DNA of 64,000 nucleotides from NCBI RefSeq assembly GCF_014841105.1, contig NZ_JACYWE010000009.1, forward strand, positions 62,001 to 126,000, read 5' to 3'. Source of the DNA: Lolliginicoccus lacisalsi. GTDB taxonomy: Bacteria > Actinomycetota > Actinomycetes > Mycobacteriales > Mycobacteriaceae. The notes beneath the pieces are model-generated. The model saw nothing but the letters and a program-made list of their open reading frames with translations, searched no databases and was not told the origin of the DNA. This document shows positions 7,432 to 16,212 of the stretch, one piece after another (within the stretch, counting starts at the first letter, position 1; every line of letters begins with the position of its first letter). The position numbers and the translations under genes are program-made.

Positions 7432-9042
7432 ATGACGCGACAGCGGGAGCGGAGGTGGCGCGTGCGCGTGGATCCGGTTGCGGAGCGCTGGTTGCTGTCC
7501 GGGCCCGAGCGCGGCAATCCGTGGACGCGGCTGCACGGGTGGACCCAGGGCAACGTGGTGGTGCCGCTCATCGATGGCCGCCGGTACTTCGAGCGGCTCG
7601 CGCGAGCGCTCGCGGCGACGCGGCGCGGGGACGTGGTGCTGTTCTCGGCATGGCGCGGCGACGCGGACCAGGTCTTGCTCGATGGTGGCCCGACGATCGG
7701 CGATGCGCTGGCTGGAGCGGCACGCCGCGGCGTGGTCGTGCGGGGGCTGATGTGGCGCTCGCACGTGGAGCCCCTGGGTTTCTCGGGGCCGCAGAACCGG
7801 GCGCTGGTGGAGCGGGTGAACGCGGCGGGCGGGGAAGTGGTGCTCGACCATCGGGTGCGGCCCTTTGGCAGCCATCACCAGAAGTTCGTGGTGGTCCGGT
7901 TCGCTCGCCCGGGAGTGGACGATGTGGCGTTCGTTGGTGGCATCGATCTTGCGCGCACGCGCCGGGACGACGGCCTGCATGGGGGTGATCCCCTGGTGCG
8001 GCGCGAGGATCTCGAGCCATGGCACGACGCCCAGCTCGAGGTTCGCGGCCCGGCGGTGGCAGATGTCGAGCTGGTCTTCCGGGAGCGCTGGGAGGACCCG
8101 TCGGCGCTGGAGGAACCTCCGTGGGTGGCGCTGAGCGATGAGCAGGAGCCCCAGCGCGACCGCGAGCCGAGCACGCTGCCCACGATGAGCGCGCCGCCGC
8201 CCCCGGTGGGATCGTGTGCCGTGCAGGTGCTGTGCACGTATCCGCGCCGGGTGCCGCCGTTCCCGTTCGCGCGGGACGGCGAGCGCTCCATCGCCCACGC
8301 CTACGCCAAGGCGCTGCGTCGAGCGCGCGCACTGGTGTACGTGGAGGAGCAGTACCTGTGGTCGCGTGATGTGGCAGAGGTATTTGCCTCCGCCCTGCGC
8401 CGCAATGCCCGGCTGCGCATGGTGATCGTGGTGCCGCGCCTGGTGTACGAGACCAGCCCGATGCGCTCGATCCCGGCGTTGCTCGGACATGGGGCCGCCC
8501 TGCGGGCGCTGTGCCGGGCCGCGCCCGATCGCGTGATCGTCGTTGACGTGGAGAACCATGATTCCGCGCCGGTATACGTCCATGCCAAGGTGTGCGTCGT
8601 CGACGACGTGTGGGCTTGCGTGGGCAGCGGCAACCTCAATCATCGCTCCTGGACCTACGACTCCGAGCTGACCGCGGCATTCGTCGATGCGACCCGGGAT
8701 CCGCGGACACCGATGGATGCTGCCGGGACCGGGGAGGGCGCGCGCATCGCCGCGCGTGACCTCAGGCTCGAGCTCGCCGTGGAGCACCTCGACCGAGACC
8801 CCCACGATGTGGCCGACCTGATCGATCCATTGCGGTTCTTCCAGGCGATCCGCCGCTCCGCGCACCGCCTCGAGCAATGGCACCACGACGGCGAGCATGG
8901 TCCCCGGCCGCCCGGGCGCCTGCGGCCGCACAAGGCCGCATCCCTATCGCCCTGGCAGGCCGCGATCGCAGCGCCTCTCTACGAGGCCATGATCGACCCC
9001 GACGGCCGCAGCTGGCGGATGCGCGCGGCTCGGACGTTCTAG
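7432..9042 (+). CDS. Phospholipase D / cardiolipin-synthase-like enzyme
   Basis: This 536-aa protein has two HKD-type catalytic half-sites: HHQK (148-151), with FVGGIDLAR just after, and the complete VHAKVCVVDD...GSGNLNHRSW in the second half. Such enzymes transfer or hydrolyse phosphatidyl groups through a phospho-histidine. Between the halves is a proline-rich linker (about 245-275). The first half-site lacks the aspartate at the usual HxKx4D distance and has a longer loop with GVDD. There is no membrane segment or clear signal peptide, so it may act on the inner leaflet. The start ATG 7432 sits 5 nt behind TAGCGT. The 3' end overlaps the convergent gene by 4 bp. Confidence 0.85.
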   Translation: MTRQRERRWRVRVDPVAERWLLSGPERGNPWTRLHGWTQGNVVVPLIDGRRYFERLARALAATRRGDVVLFSAWRGDADQVLLDGGPTIGDALAGAARRGVVVRGLMWRSHVEPLGFSGPQNRALVERVNAAGGEVVLDHRVRPFGSHHQKFVVVRFARPGVDDVAFVGGIDLARTRRDDGLHGGDPLVRREDLEPWHDAQLEVRGPAVADVELVFRERWEDPSALEEPPWVALSDEQEPQRDREPSTLPTMSAPPPPVGSCAVQVLCTYPRRVPPFPFARDGERSIAHAYAKALRRARALVYVEEQYLWSRDVAEVFASALRRNARLRMVIVVPRLVYETSPMRSIPALLGHGAALRALCRAAPDRVIVVDVENHDSAPVYVHAKVCVVDDVWACVGSGNLNHRSWTYDSELTAAFVDATRDPRTPMDAAGTGEGARIAARDLRLELAVEHLDRDPHDVADLIDPLRFFQAIRRSAHRLEQWHHDGEHGPRPPGRLRPHKAASLSPWQAAIAAPLYEAMIDPDGRSWRMRAARTF

Positions 9043-10094
9043 CGGCGGGCCATCCTGAGGCGATAGTAGGCACCCCGGCCAAGCCTGCCGAGGTTCCTGC
9101 GGGTGATGCGCCGCGCGGTGAGGGCACTCATGGCGTGCTCGGCAATGATCCGGGTATCCAGGGGCCCGGGCGAGGCCCAGGCGGCGTCCTCGCGCGGCAT
9201 CGGATCGAGAAAGAGCTTGCCATCGGCCCGGCGAAGGAAGGTCCGGGCGATCCACTCGTAGTCGTCGCGGTTGTCCTCGATGAGCTGCGCGCGCCGTGCG
9301 GGGGAGATCGTGGGGGCGTGGGTGGTGCCGACGGGGTTGTCCATGGCGTGGGTGATGAGCCTCTTGCGGACCCGCTGTGGCATCCGCGAGCGCTGGTAGG
9401 TGTCGATGAGGGCCATGGTCTGGTTATCGAGGGCGATGTTGGCCATTGGCGGCTGGATGAGCCTGGAGTCCGCGAGCTCGGGCTGATTGGCGGCGCGGAG
9501 GAAGTCGGCAACGATGTCTGGCTGGTTCTGTTGCCTCTCGAATGGCCGGACGATCAGCGCGGCGGTGCCGAACTGGTCGGCCCAGCGGCTGATGAGGTGG
9601 CGGTAGTCGGCGCGGGTGGAATTGCGTCGCTGGTGGAAATCGATGAAGGATTCGGCGCTGCTCTCCCAGGGCGGGCCTGGCAAGCGCTTCACCGATTCGC
9701 GGTAGGCGGATTCCCACCACTTGTCGTGGCGCCGCAGGTAGACGATGATTCGGGTGTCGAACGGGGCGAGCAGCTCACGGGCGAGGGCGGGGTCCTGCTC
9801 GTTGACGAACATCTCTGAGCTGATGATCACAGTCGCGGCGCGGCTGCGCCGGATCTCGTTGGCGAGCTTCTGCTGGAGCGCAGGGATGCGGGCGCGGATA
9901 GTAGGGGTCGAGCGCTTGGGCGCGCTGGTGAACCCGAGGGCGCTGCTCAGCAGGTAGTGCGCGTGGCCGACCCTGCCTGTGCGCGGGTAGAGGATGCCGT
10001 GCTCGCGGAGGGCGCGCGCGGACTGGCTGAGGGCTTGCTGGATCGCGGTCGTTCCGGTCTTGTCAGTGCCGATGTGCAGGTAGACGACCGTCAT
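9039..10094 (-). CDS. Sulfotransferase-like protein
   Basis: The 351-aa product begins YLHIGTDKTGTTAIQQAL (residues 5-22), which matches the PAPS 5'-phosphosulfate-binding loop (GxxKTGTT) of sulfotransferases. A later RIIVYLRRHDKWWESAYRES (about 134-153) resembles the 3'-phosphate-binding segment. Such enzymes move sulfate from PAPS to a sugar, lipid or protein acceptor. It lies beside a Wzm/Wzt exporter and three glycosyltransferases, so sulfation of a surface glycan is a reasonable inference. The start codon abuts a perfect palindrome enclosing TATAAAG (10095-10113). The overall family assignment is by motif only. Confidence 0.72.
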   Translation of the reverse strand: MTVVYLHIGTDKTGTTAIQQALSQSARALREHGILYPRTGRVGHAHYLLSSALGFTSAPKRSTPTIRARIPALQQKLANEIRRSRAATVIISSEMFVNEQDPALARELLAPFDTRIIVYLRRHDKWWESAYRESVKRLPGPPWESSAESFIDFHQRRNSTRADYRHLISRWADQFGTAALIVRPFERQQNQPDIVADFLRAANQPELADSRLIQPPMANIALDNQTMALIDTYQRSRMPQRVRKRLITHAMDNPVGTTHAPTISPARRAQLIEDNRDDYEWIARTFLRRADGKLFLDPMPREDAAWASPGPLDTRIIAEHAMSALTARRITRRNLGRLGRGAYYRLRMARR

Positions 10095-10113
10095 GCCTGC
10101 CTTTATAGCAGGC
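10095..10113 (-). promoter_or_regulatory. Palindrome over the -10 region of the sulfotransferase-like gene
   Basis: On the minus strand GCCTGC-TATAAAG-GCAGGC is a perfect inverted repeat ending at the ATG. TATAAA is 7 nt before the start, the spacing of a leaderless promoter, so the palindrome could be an operator. The AAAGGCAGG part could instead serve as a ribosome site. Confidence 0.45.
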
Positions 10114-10130
10114 GCTCCGTGGCGTGGGGG

Positions 10131-10544
10131 TCATCCGGTGACCCGGAGCTGGGTGACCACCGTGCCCGCCTGGTGCAGCTCCACCTCGAACACGCCGGGC
10201 AGGTCAGCAACGAACTCGATGGACGCGGGCTGGCCGGGCACTGTGTCGGCGGTGAGGTCGTAGCCGTGGACGTGGAGCTCGTCAGCGGTGTCGGCAGTGA
10301 CGGTGAGCGCGACCGAGGTGCCGAGCGGGATCTCGACCTGGGAGGCGCCGTCGGTGCGTGTCCCGTCGGCGACGGTGAACTCGTAGCGCGTCGTCTCAGG
10401 GACTGTGGCATCGCCGGTGCTGGTGCTGGTATCCCCGGTCGTGCTGGTGGCGTCCTCGGTGCTGCCACAAGCGGCGCCACCGAGGGCCAGCATGGCCGTG
10501 GCGAGCGCAGCAGCGACGGAGGCGAGGCGGCGTGATGCGTGCAT
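10131..10544 (-). CDS. Exported cupredoxin-like lipoprotein
   Basis: This 137-aa protein starts with a basic segment and hydrophobic signal sequence ending GGAACGS, a lipobox-like site with Cys about 27, then a Thr/Ser-rich linker (about 28-48). The folded part, from YEFTVADG onwards, has the beta-sandwich pattern of EfeO-type cupredoxin domains, with VEIPLGTSVALTVTADTADELHVHGYDL and a C-terminal LPGVFEVELHQAGTVV. Two histidines in HVHGYD and one in ELH could bind metal, but the blue-copper Cys is missing. A role in metal handling is a guess. The next gene on the same strand, the sulfotransferase-like one, starts 36 bp further on. Confidence 0.72.
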   Translation of the reverse strand: MHASRRLASVAAALATAMLALGGAACGSTEDATSTTGDTSTSTGDATVPETTRYEFTVADGTRTDGASQVEIPLGTSVALTVTADTADELHVHGYDLTADTVPGQPASIEFVADLPGVFEVELHQAGTVVTQLRVTG

Positions 10545-10700
10545 GGATGCTCCCGGGGTCGAGTGCCGCCTGAGCCCGCGGGCAGGGCCCGGTGGCATGG
10601 CGTGCTGGTGGTTCCTCCCGGCAGCCTAGGTGGTGAGCGAACGCGGTTCCCGCCGAATCGTGGAGATGCGCGCGTTCTTTCCGGCGATCGAGCGGTGGCG

Positions 10701-11693
10701 CTAGCGCGCGAGCCCCATGCTGGACTGGCGCCATTCCCCGATGATGTTGCGGATGATGACCTCCTGCCCCGGCCCGGTGAGGCCCGCGCTGCGGAGCCGG
10801 CGCGTGGCCAGGGCGAGCCGGTCCGCTGTCTCGTTGAGCTCATGGCCAGCGTGGCCCTTGACCCACTGGATGTCGATCTGCCGTCCCTGCCGCTTGGCGT
10901 TGATGCGATCGACGAGCGAGCGGGCGCGATCCGGCGTGGTGCTGGGGTTGTTGATAGCCGCCACCGCGGGCTTGCTGTCACTGAGGATGCGCAGCGGACG
11001 CCGCCCCTGGCGGGAAGCGATCGCGAGCTCGATCGCGGTCAGCTCCGCGAGGAAGACATCGGAAACGCTGGGCAGGTACTTGGTGACGTGCCTGCCCTCG
11101 GCGTCCATCACAGCGATGCCCGCGCCGGGCCGCCCGCGACGCAGGGAGGCATCCGTGCACACGATCAGTGGCGCCCGTTGCAGCTCATGACGCTGGGCGA
11201 GCGTTGCCTGCCGAGCGAGGAGCTGCTCCTCCGCGATCGCCGCTGCCCGGCTCAGCCTCGCCCGGGTCGAGCTGCGGGCGAACGCGCCGGAGACCTCGCA
11301 GCCGGGGAACGAGGCGCCAGCGCCATGCAGGAGCGAGAGCAGAAGCGGATCGTGGGCATGGACCGCGAGCGAACGGCCGGTCGAGCGCGCCACCCCATAG
11401 AGGTGCGCGAAGCAATCCAGCCCGGCGCGAGCCAGCGCGCGGGACACCGCGACATCCTGCGAGCGCGCCGGAATGGCCGCCCGCACCACGGTGGCCGAGG
11501 TCCACGTGCCATCGGTGACGCTGGCGACCGCCCAGGCCGAGTCGAGCGAATCGCCATCAACGAAGAAGGGGCCGCGAAACGTGCGAATGACCGCCGATAG
11601 TTGCGGGGCCGCGTCGAGCGCCACTCCGCGCGGCGCGTGCCCGGAGGCTCCACGCCGCAATACCTCGAGCCATGTGCTCACTGGTTCCCGCAT
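10701..11693 (-). CDS. RNase HI-domain protein with a long N-terminal half
   Basis: The C-terminal part (about residues 180-325) of this 330-aa protein is a ribonuclease HI domain: CTDASLRRG, LAELTAIELAI, ILSDSKPA and NETADRLAL supply the D-E-D-D metal ligands, and WVKGHAGHELN carries the conserved active-site loop. It should cut the RNA strand of RNA-DNA hybrids. The first 180 residues match no family I recognise, but FFVDGDSLDSAWAVASVTDG followed by an alanine-rich helix and SLAVHAHDPLLLSLL resembles a decayed second RNase H fold. I chose ATG 11693 because GGAAGGGTGGG lies just upstream; the frame stays open much further but runs antisense through wzm. Confidence 0.8.
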   Translation of the reverse strand: MREPVSTWLEVLRRGASGHAPRGVALDAAPQLSAVIRTFRGPFFVDGDSLDSAWAVASVTDGTWTSATVVRAAIPARSQDVAVSRALARAGLDCFAHLYGVARSTGRSLAVHAHDPLLLSLLHGAGASFPGCEVSGAFARSSTRARLSRAAAIAEEQLLARQATLAQRHELQRAPLIVCTDASLRRGRPGAGIAVMDAEGRHVTKYLPSVSDVFLAELTAIELAIASRQGRRPLRILSDSKPAVAAINNPSTTPDRARSLVDRINAKRQGRQIDIQWVKGHAGHELNETADRLALATRRLRSAGLTGPGQEVIIRNIIGEWRQSSMGLAR

Positions 11694-11718
11694 CGCGTAC
11701 CCACCCTTCCCGGACAGC

Positions 11719-11736
11719 CGGATCGCGGACGATCCG
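11719..11736. promoter_or_regulatory. Inverted repeat between the RNase H gene and wzm
   Basis: CGGATCG-CGGA-CGATCCG is a perfect 7-bp inverted repeat 26 bp upstream of the minus-strand RNase HI gene. It may be an operator; nothing in the sequence names a binding protein. Confidence 0.35.
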
Positions 11737-11845
11737 CCATGATATCCCACGCCCGCGCGCTCACCTGTCCAGCGATTGGATGATCGGTGAGCGCGGCCAC
11801 CCCGCGATGACCCTGTATGGAGCCACCGCCCGCGCCCCGGGTTGC

Positions 11846-11851
11846 TAGTGT
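11846..11851 (+). promoter_or_regulatory. Candidate -10 box for the wzm/wzt/glycosyltransferase operon
   Basis: TAGTGT lies 40 bp before the wzm start codon in the 198-bp divergent region. It fits the TANNNT pattern seen at several other starts in this window. wzm itself has a strong ribosome site (GGAGGGG). Confidence 0.4.
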
Positions 11852-11891
11852 GAGCGCCGACCCTGCTTCTCGATGCTCCCGGAGGGGATCC

Positions 11892-12794
11892 ATGCCCGCA
11901 CCGATCGCTGAGCAGGTCGCGCCTGGTCGGCTCGCGCGGGTGAACGCGCCGCAGCCGTTCCTGCTGGGTTTCGGCAGGTCGGCGCGCGAGGTGTGGCGCT
12001 ACCGGGAGCTGCTTGGAAACCTTGTCCGCAAGCAGGTCACGGTCAAGCACAAGAATTCGTTCCTTGGCTTCCTGTGGAGCTTGCAGATCCCGCTCGTGCA
12101 GCTTGCCGTCTACTGGCTCGTGGTGGGCTACTTCCTGCGGGCAGGAGCGATTCCGTACTTCGGGCTCTTCATCTTCTGCGGCCTCGCGGTGTGGGCGTTC
12201 TTTGCCGATATCCTGCAATCGACGACGAAGTCGATCGTGTCGAATTCCGCCCTCGTGAAGAAGGTGTACTTCCCGAGGGAGCTGTTCCCGCTGTCGACCA
12301 CCGGCGCGGCGATCGTCAACTTCGCCTACTACCTGGTGATCCTGCTCGGCGGGGTAGTGCTGGCGGGGATCCTCAGTGGCGTGTGGCCGGATCCGGCGCG
12401 AGTGGCACTGCCGGTCCTCGGTTTGCTCACGGTGATTGTCTTTGGTCTCGCGCTGGGGATGTTCCTCGCCGCGGTGAACGTCTACCTGCGCGATGTCCAG
12501 CACTTTGTCACCGTCATCATGATGCCGTGGTTCTGGCTCACGCCGATCATCTACGACATCAGCATGGTGGAGCGCGCGCTTCCTTCGTGGTTGTACCAGG
12601 TGTACCTATTGAATCCGATGGTGCCCGTGATCTATGCGTTCCGCTCGTTCTTCTGGCCGCAGGGCGTCGACTATGGCTTCGGTGACGGCCTGTATCCGCG
12701 ATTGCTGCTCGCGCTAGGAGCCTCGCTGGTGCTGCTATGGCTGTCGCAGCGGATCTTCGCCCGCTTGCAGGGCAATTTCGCGCAGGAGCTGTGA
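11892..12794 (+). CDS. wzm: ABC-2 type polysaccharide export permease (Wzm)
   Basis: This 300-aa integral membrane protein forms the channel of an ABC exporter for a lipid-linked glycan. It has the Wzm pattern: a short cytosolic N-terminus with an amphipathic segment (YRELLGNLVRKQVTVKHKNSFLG), then about six membrane helices, with WSLQIPLVQLAVYWLVVGYF and the conserved MPWFWLTPIIYDISMV near the fifth. GGAGGGG sits 7 nt before ATG 11892. The stop codon overlaps the start of wzt (TGATG), indicating translational coupling. It heads an operon of exporter plus bifunctional glycosyltransferase. Confidence 0.9.
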   Translation: MPAPIAEQVAPGRLARVNAPQPFLLGFGRSAREVWRYRELLGNLVRKQVTVKHKNSFLGFLWSLQIPLVQLAVYWLVVGYFLRAGAIPYFGLFIFCGLAVWAFFADILQSTTKSIVSNSALVKKVYFPRELFPLSTTGAAIVNFAYYLVILLGGVVLAGILSGVWPDPARVALPVLGLLTVIVFGLALGMFLAAVNVYLRDVQHFVTVIMMPWFWLTPIIYDISMVERALPSWLYQVYLLNPMVPVIYAFRSFFWPQGVDYGFGDGLYPRLLLALGASLVLLWLSQRIFARLQGNFAQEL

Positions 12795-13996
12795 TGGCCG
12801 ACGAAATCGTCATCCGAACGGTGGACCTGTCGAAGCAATTCTCCATCCGGAAGGACAAGTCGCTCAAGGAGCGCGTGCTCAAGCGCGGCCGCGGACGTGC
12901 CCATGCCGAGCAGTTCTGGGCATTGCGCGAGGTCAACCTCGAGATCGCTTCGGGCCACACGATTGGCCTGATCGGGCCCAATGGCTCGGGCAAGAGCACG
13001 TTGCTGCAAATGATCACGGGCATCATCACGCCCACCGCGGGGTATGTGGAGCGCACCGGCCGAGTTGCTGCGCTGCTGAACCTCGGCGCTGGCTTCCATC
13101 CTGATCTCACGGGACGCGAGAATGTGTATCTGAACGCTTCCATCCTGGGGCTGAGCCGCAAGGAGATCGATCGGCATTTCGACGCGATCGTGGAGTTCTC
13201 CGAGATCCAGAAGTTCATCGATACCCCGGTGAAGTTCTATTCCTCCGGGATGTATGTGCGGCTCGCGTTCGCCGTAGCTGTTCATGTCGATCCCGATATC
13301 CTCATCATCGACGAAGTCCTGTCGGTCGGCGATGAGGCATTCCAGCGCAAGTGCCGGGAGCGCATCGAGCAGTTCCAGCAGCAGGGCAAGACGATCGTGC
13401 TGGTCACTCATTCGCTCGAGCAGGTGCAGAAGTGGTGCGACCGCGCGATCCTGCTGGTCAAGGGGGACGTGGTCGCGCAGGGCGACCCCAAGGATGTGGT
13501 GGCGCGCTTCCGCGAGATGCAAGGCCCGCCCACCGACTCTGCTCCCGCGCGACAACGCACCGATGTGTCGATCGCTGCCGCTCGGGCCCTGGATCCCGAT
13601 GGCGTCGCGGCGTCGACGTTCGCGAGCGGATCCCCGGTCTCCCTCGACCTAGGCATTGCCAGCGATGATGCGCTCACCGGCTGGGCCATGCGGATCGAGC
13701 TGCGCAAGGCTGACGGCACTCTCGCCCATTCGATGACGACCTCGCAGCGGGGCATCGAGCTGCCAGCCCTGGTGGGTCGTGCGACCGTGCGGATCGATTT
13801 CCCCGCCCTGCCGCTGGCTGCCGGGAACTATCACGCAGACATCGCGGTGCTGGCGAGCACGGGGCATGTGCTGCACGATCGCAAGCAGGCAGTGCGATTC
13901 GCGATCGCCCGCGACTGCGGGGACGGAGGAGTGGTCGCGCTGGATCCCACCGTCCGCATGGCTGAGGACCTGGCGCCAGCGAGGACGGGGGAATGA
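12794..13996 (+). CDS. wzt: ABC exporter ATPase with C-terminal glycan-binding domain (Wzt)
   Basis: Residues 1 to about 240 of this 400-aa protein form an ABC ATPase: GPNGSGKST Walker A (about 64-72), the degenerate signature YSSGMYVRLAFA, Walker B ILIIDEVLSVGD and H-loop THSLEQV. It powers the Wzm channel. Residues about 255-390 form a beta-rich domain with SPVSLDLGIASDDALTGWAMRIEL and PLAAGNYHADIAVLA, resembling the Wzt-C carbohydrate-binding domain that recognises the finished non-reducing end of an O-polysaccharide. That suggests export of a glycan whose end carries a cap. It is coupled to wzm at its start and to the next glycosyltransferase at its end (ATGA overlap). Confidence 0.9.
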   Translation: MADEIVIRTVDLSKQFSIRKDKSLKERVLKRGRGRAHAEQFWALREVNLEIASGHTIGLIGPNGSGKSTLLQMITGIITPTAGYVERTGRVAALLNLGAGFHPDLTGRENVYLNASILGLSRKEIDRHFDAIVEFSEIQKFIDTPVKFYSSGMYVRLAFAVAVHVDPDILIIDEVLSVGDEAFQRKCRERIEQFQQQGKTIVLVTHSLEQVQKWCDRAILLVKGDVVAQGDPKDVVARFREMQGPPTDSAPARQRTDVSIAAARALDPDGVAASTFASGSPVSLDLGIASDDALTGWAMRIELRKADGTLAHSMTTSQRGIELPALVGRATVRIDFPALPLAAGNYHADIAVLASTGHVLHDRKQAVRFAIARDCGDGGVVALDPTVRMAEDLAPARTGE

Positions 13997-16200
13997 GCCT
14001 CACCATCACTGGAGAGGCCGCGGCTGCCCGGAGCGCATTGCCGGACGGCGATGAGCCGATCGTGATCATCGCCGTGCACGGCTCCTATGACGATGTCGTG
14101 CGCTGCTACGAGTCGTTCCTCCGGGAGACTGATGCGAGCATCCCGCTGCTGGTGATCGATGACGCGAGCCCGGATGCGCGCGTGGTGACGGTCCTCGACG
14201 GCCTGCTGCAGCGCATGGGCTCCGCGCATACGGTGGTGGTGCTGCGCCAGCCGGAGAACCTCGGCTTCGTGGGCTCGGCGAACAACGCCTTCGCTGTCGC
14301 CCGGGGCCGGGATGTAGTGATCCTCAATTCCGACACCATCGTCGGCCCGGAATGGGTGCCGCGGCTCCAGGCGGCCGCCCGGTCGAGCTCGACCATCGCG
14401 ACCGCGACCGCGCTGACCAATCACGGGACCATCGTCTCGGTCGGCGCCGACGGCAAGCCCGCGTCCGCCATCCCCGGCGGCCACGATCCCCGCGAGGCAG
14501 CGATCCGCGTAGCGCGGGCAGCCACCAGGACGCGGCCCCGCTTGCCCACTGGCATCGGCCACTGCCTCTACATCACCCGGCGCGCGCTCGATGTGGTGGG
14601 TGGATTCGACGACGCGTTCGCCCCCGGATACGGCGAGGAGGTCGACTTCTGCCAGCGCGCCCTCGCGCACGGCCTCCAGCACGTGGTCGCCGACGATGTC
14701 TTCATCTATCACCGCGGTGGCGCGAGCTTCGGCGAATCGCCCCGCAAGCGACAGCTTCAGGCAGCCCACGAGCGCATCATCGCGCAGCGCTACCCCTACT
14801 ACCACCCGTGGGTGCGGAAGCACGCCGGCGATGAGGGATCGATGCTCGCCGCGGCGCTGCTCACCGCTCGCGCCGCGCTCGCAGGGCTGCACATCGCAGT
14901 GGACGGCACCTGCCTCGGCGCGCGGATCGCCGGTACCCAGGTGAACGTGCTCGCCACAACGACGGCGCTGGCCAGGCATCCCGGCGTGGCTCGGGTGACC
15001 CTGTACACGCAACGGATCGTCCCGCAGTACGCCCGCGATGCAACGGAGGGCATTGTGGGCCTGCAACTGCGGACCATGCCGCGCGGCGGTGTCGGCAGCG
15101 CCAGCAAGGCCCATGCTGTCATCCGCCCGTACCAGGTGCAGCACCCGGGAGAGCTCGACGTGCTGCGTGGCATCGCGCACCGCGTGGTGGTGACTTGCCT
15201 GGACCTGATCGCCCACGACAATCCCGCGTACTTCGCAGCGGGCGAGGAATGGCAGCGCTACCGCAGCGCGACGAGGGCGATGTTCCGCGAGGCCGATGCG
15301 ATCGGGTTCCTCAGTGGCCACGTCGTCAATGCCGCGCGCGCCGAGGGGCTGCTCGATGGGGAGGTGCCGCACGGGATCGTCGGCAGCGGCACTGACCACG
15401 TGATCGTGCCGGAGGCACCGGCAGCACGACCATCGGTGCTCGAGGAGATCGAGCCCGGCTATGTGCTGGTCCTGGGCTCGGCGTACTCGCACAAGAACCG
15501 ACCCTTCGCGATCGCCCTGCACCAGCAGATGCAGCAGCGCGGGTTTCGCGGCCAGCTCGTGCTATGCGGCGCGAGCCCGGCGCACGGATCAACACTGTTC
15601 CGGGAACGCGAGCTGCTCGCCCGGCCAGGTGGGCCGGACAATGCGGTGGTGACCCTCGGTTCCCTCCCCGAGGAGCACAAGGCGTGGCTGTACCAGAATG
15701 CTGGCCTGGTGCTGTACCCGACGTTGTCCGAGGGCTTCGGGCTCGTCCCCTTCGAGGCCGCCCATCACGGCGTGCCCGTGCTTTCCACCAGATCAGGCTC
15801 GCTCGACGAGGTGCTGCCCCGCGGCATTCCGACCATCGACGCGCTCGATGCCGCCCAGGTCGCGGCGATGGCGATGGAGCTGCTCAGGGACAAATCGGCG
15901 CGTGACGATCTGATCGACCGGCTCCTCGACCACGCCACCACGCATTCGTGGGCCCGGACCGCCGATGCACTGGTCGAGCTAACAGAGGCCAGTCTCGGTC
16001 GTCCCCCACGATCGGGCGACCACGGGCACGCGGGACAGGGCGGCGCCTCCGGCATGTCGAGGGCGATCGGCGAGCTCATGGATTCGACGGTGATGCTCTA
16101 TAGCGCAATGCCGGGGGCGCGCGAAGCGATCACGCCGCAGGGGTCGAGGCGGGAACAAGCGGCCCGAAGAGTCCTCGGAACGATCCGGCGAGCGACGTAG
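13993..16200 (+). CDS. Bifunctional glycosyltransferase, GT2 then GT4
   Basis: This 735-aa protein joins two sugar transferases. Residues about 20-270 are a GT2 (GT-A fold) unit: IVIIAVHGSYDDVVRCYESFL, VIDDASPD, the family hallmark NLGFVGSANNA and LNSDTI (111-116), then the acceptor-site GYGEEVDFCQRA. Residues about 300-690 are a GT4 (GT-B fold) unit ending with YPTLSEGFGLVPFEAAHHGVPVLSTRSGSLDEVL, which holds the EGFG...E nucleotide-sugar site. Its start overlaps wzt by 4 bp. It probably builds or ends the glycan exported by Wzm/Wzt. The neighbouring convergent gene encodes the same two domain types in reverse order. Confidence 0.88.
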   Translation: MSLTITGEAAAARSALPDGDEPIVIIAVHGSYDDVVRCYESFLRETDASIPLLVIDDASPDARVVTVLDGLLQRMGSAHTVVVLRQPENLGFVGSANNAFAVARGRDVVILNSDTIVGPEWVPRLQAAARSSSTIATATALTNHGTIVSVGADGKPASAIPGGHDPREAAIRVARAATRTRPRLPTGIGHCLYITRRALDVVGGFDDAFAPGYGEEVDFCQRALAHGLQHVVADDVFIYHRGGASFGESPRKRQLQAAHERIIAQRYPYYHPWVRKHAGDEGSMLAAALLTARAALAGLHIAVDGTCLGARIAGTQVNVLATTTALARHPGVARVTLYTQRIVPQYARDATEGIVGLQLRTMPRGGVGSASKAHAVIRPYQVQHPGELDVLRGIAHRVVVTCLDLIAHDNPAYFAAGEEWQRYRSATRAMFREADAIGFLSGHVVNAARAEGLLDGEVPHGIVGSGTDHVIVPEAPAARPSVLEEIEPGYVLVLGSAYSHKNRPFAIALHQQMQQRGFRGQLVLCGASPAHGSTLFRERELLARPGGPDNAVVTLGSLPEEHKAWLYQNAGLVLYPTLSEGFGLVPFEAAHHGVPVLSTRSGSLDEVLPRGIPTIDALDAAQVAAMAMELLRDKSARDDLIDRLLDHATTHSWARTADALVELTEASLGRPPRSGDHGHAGQGGASGMSRAIGELMDSTVMLYSAMPGAREAITPQGSRREQAARRVLGTIRRAT

Positions 16201-16212
16201 CGGGGGAGCGCC

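Noticed and set aside
11694-12503. Long N-terminal extension of the RNase HI protein
   Set aside because: The extra frame is antisense to wzm; ATG 11693 has a good ribosome site.
13831-15522. 563-codon open frame on the minus strand
   Set aside because: It is antisense to the GT2-GT4 gene, with His/Arg-rich sequence and no family.
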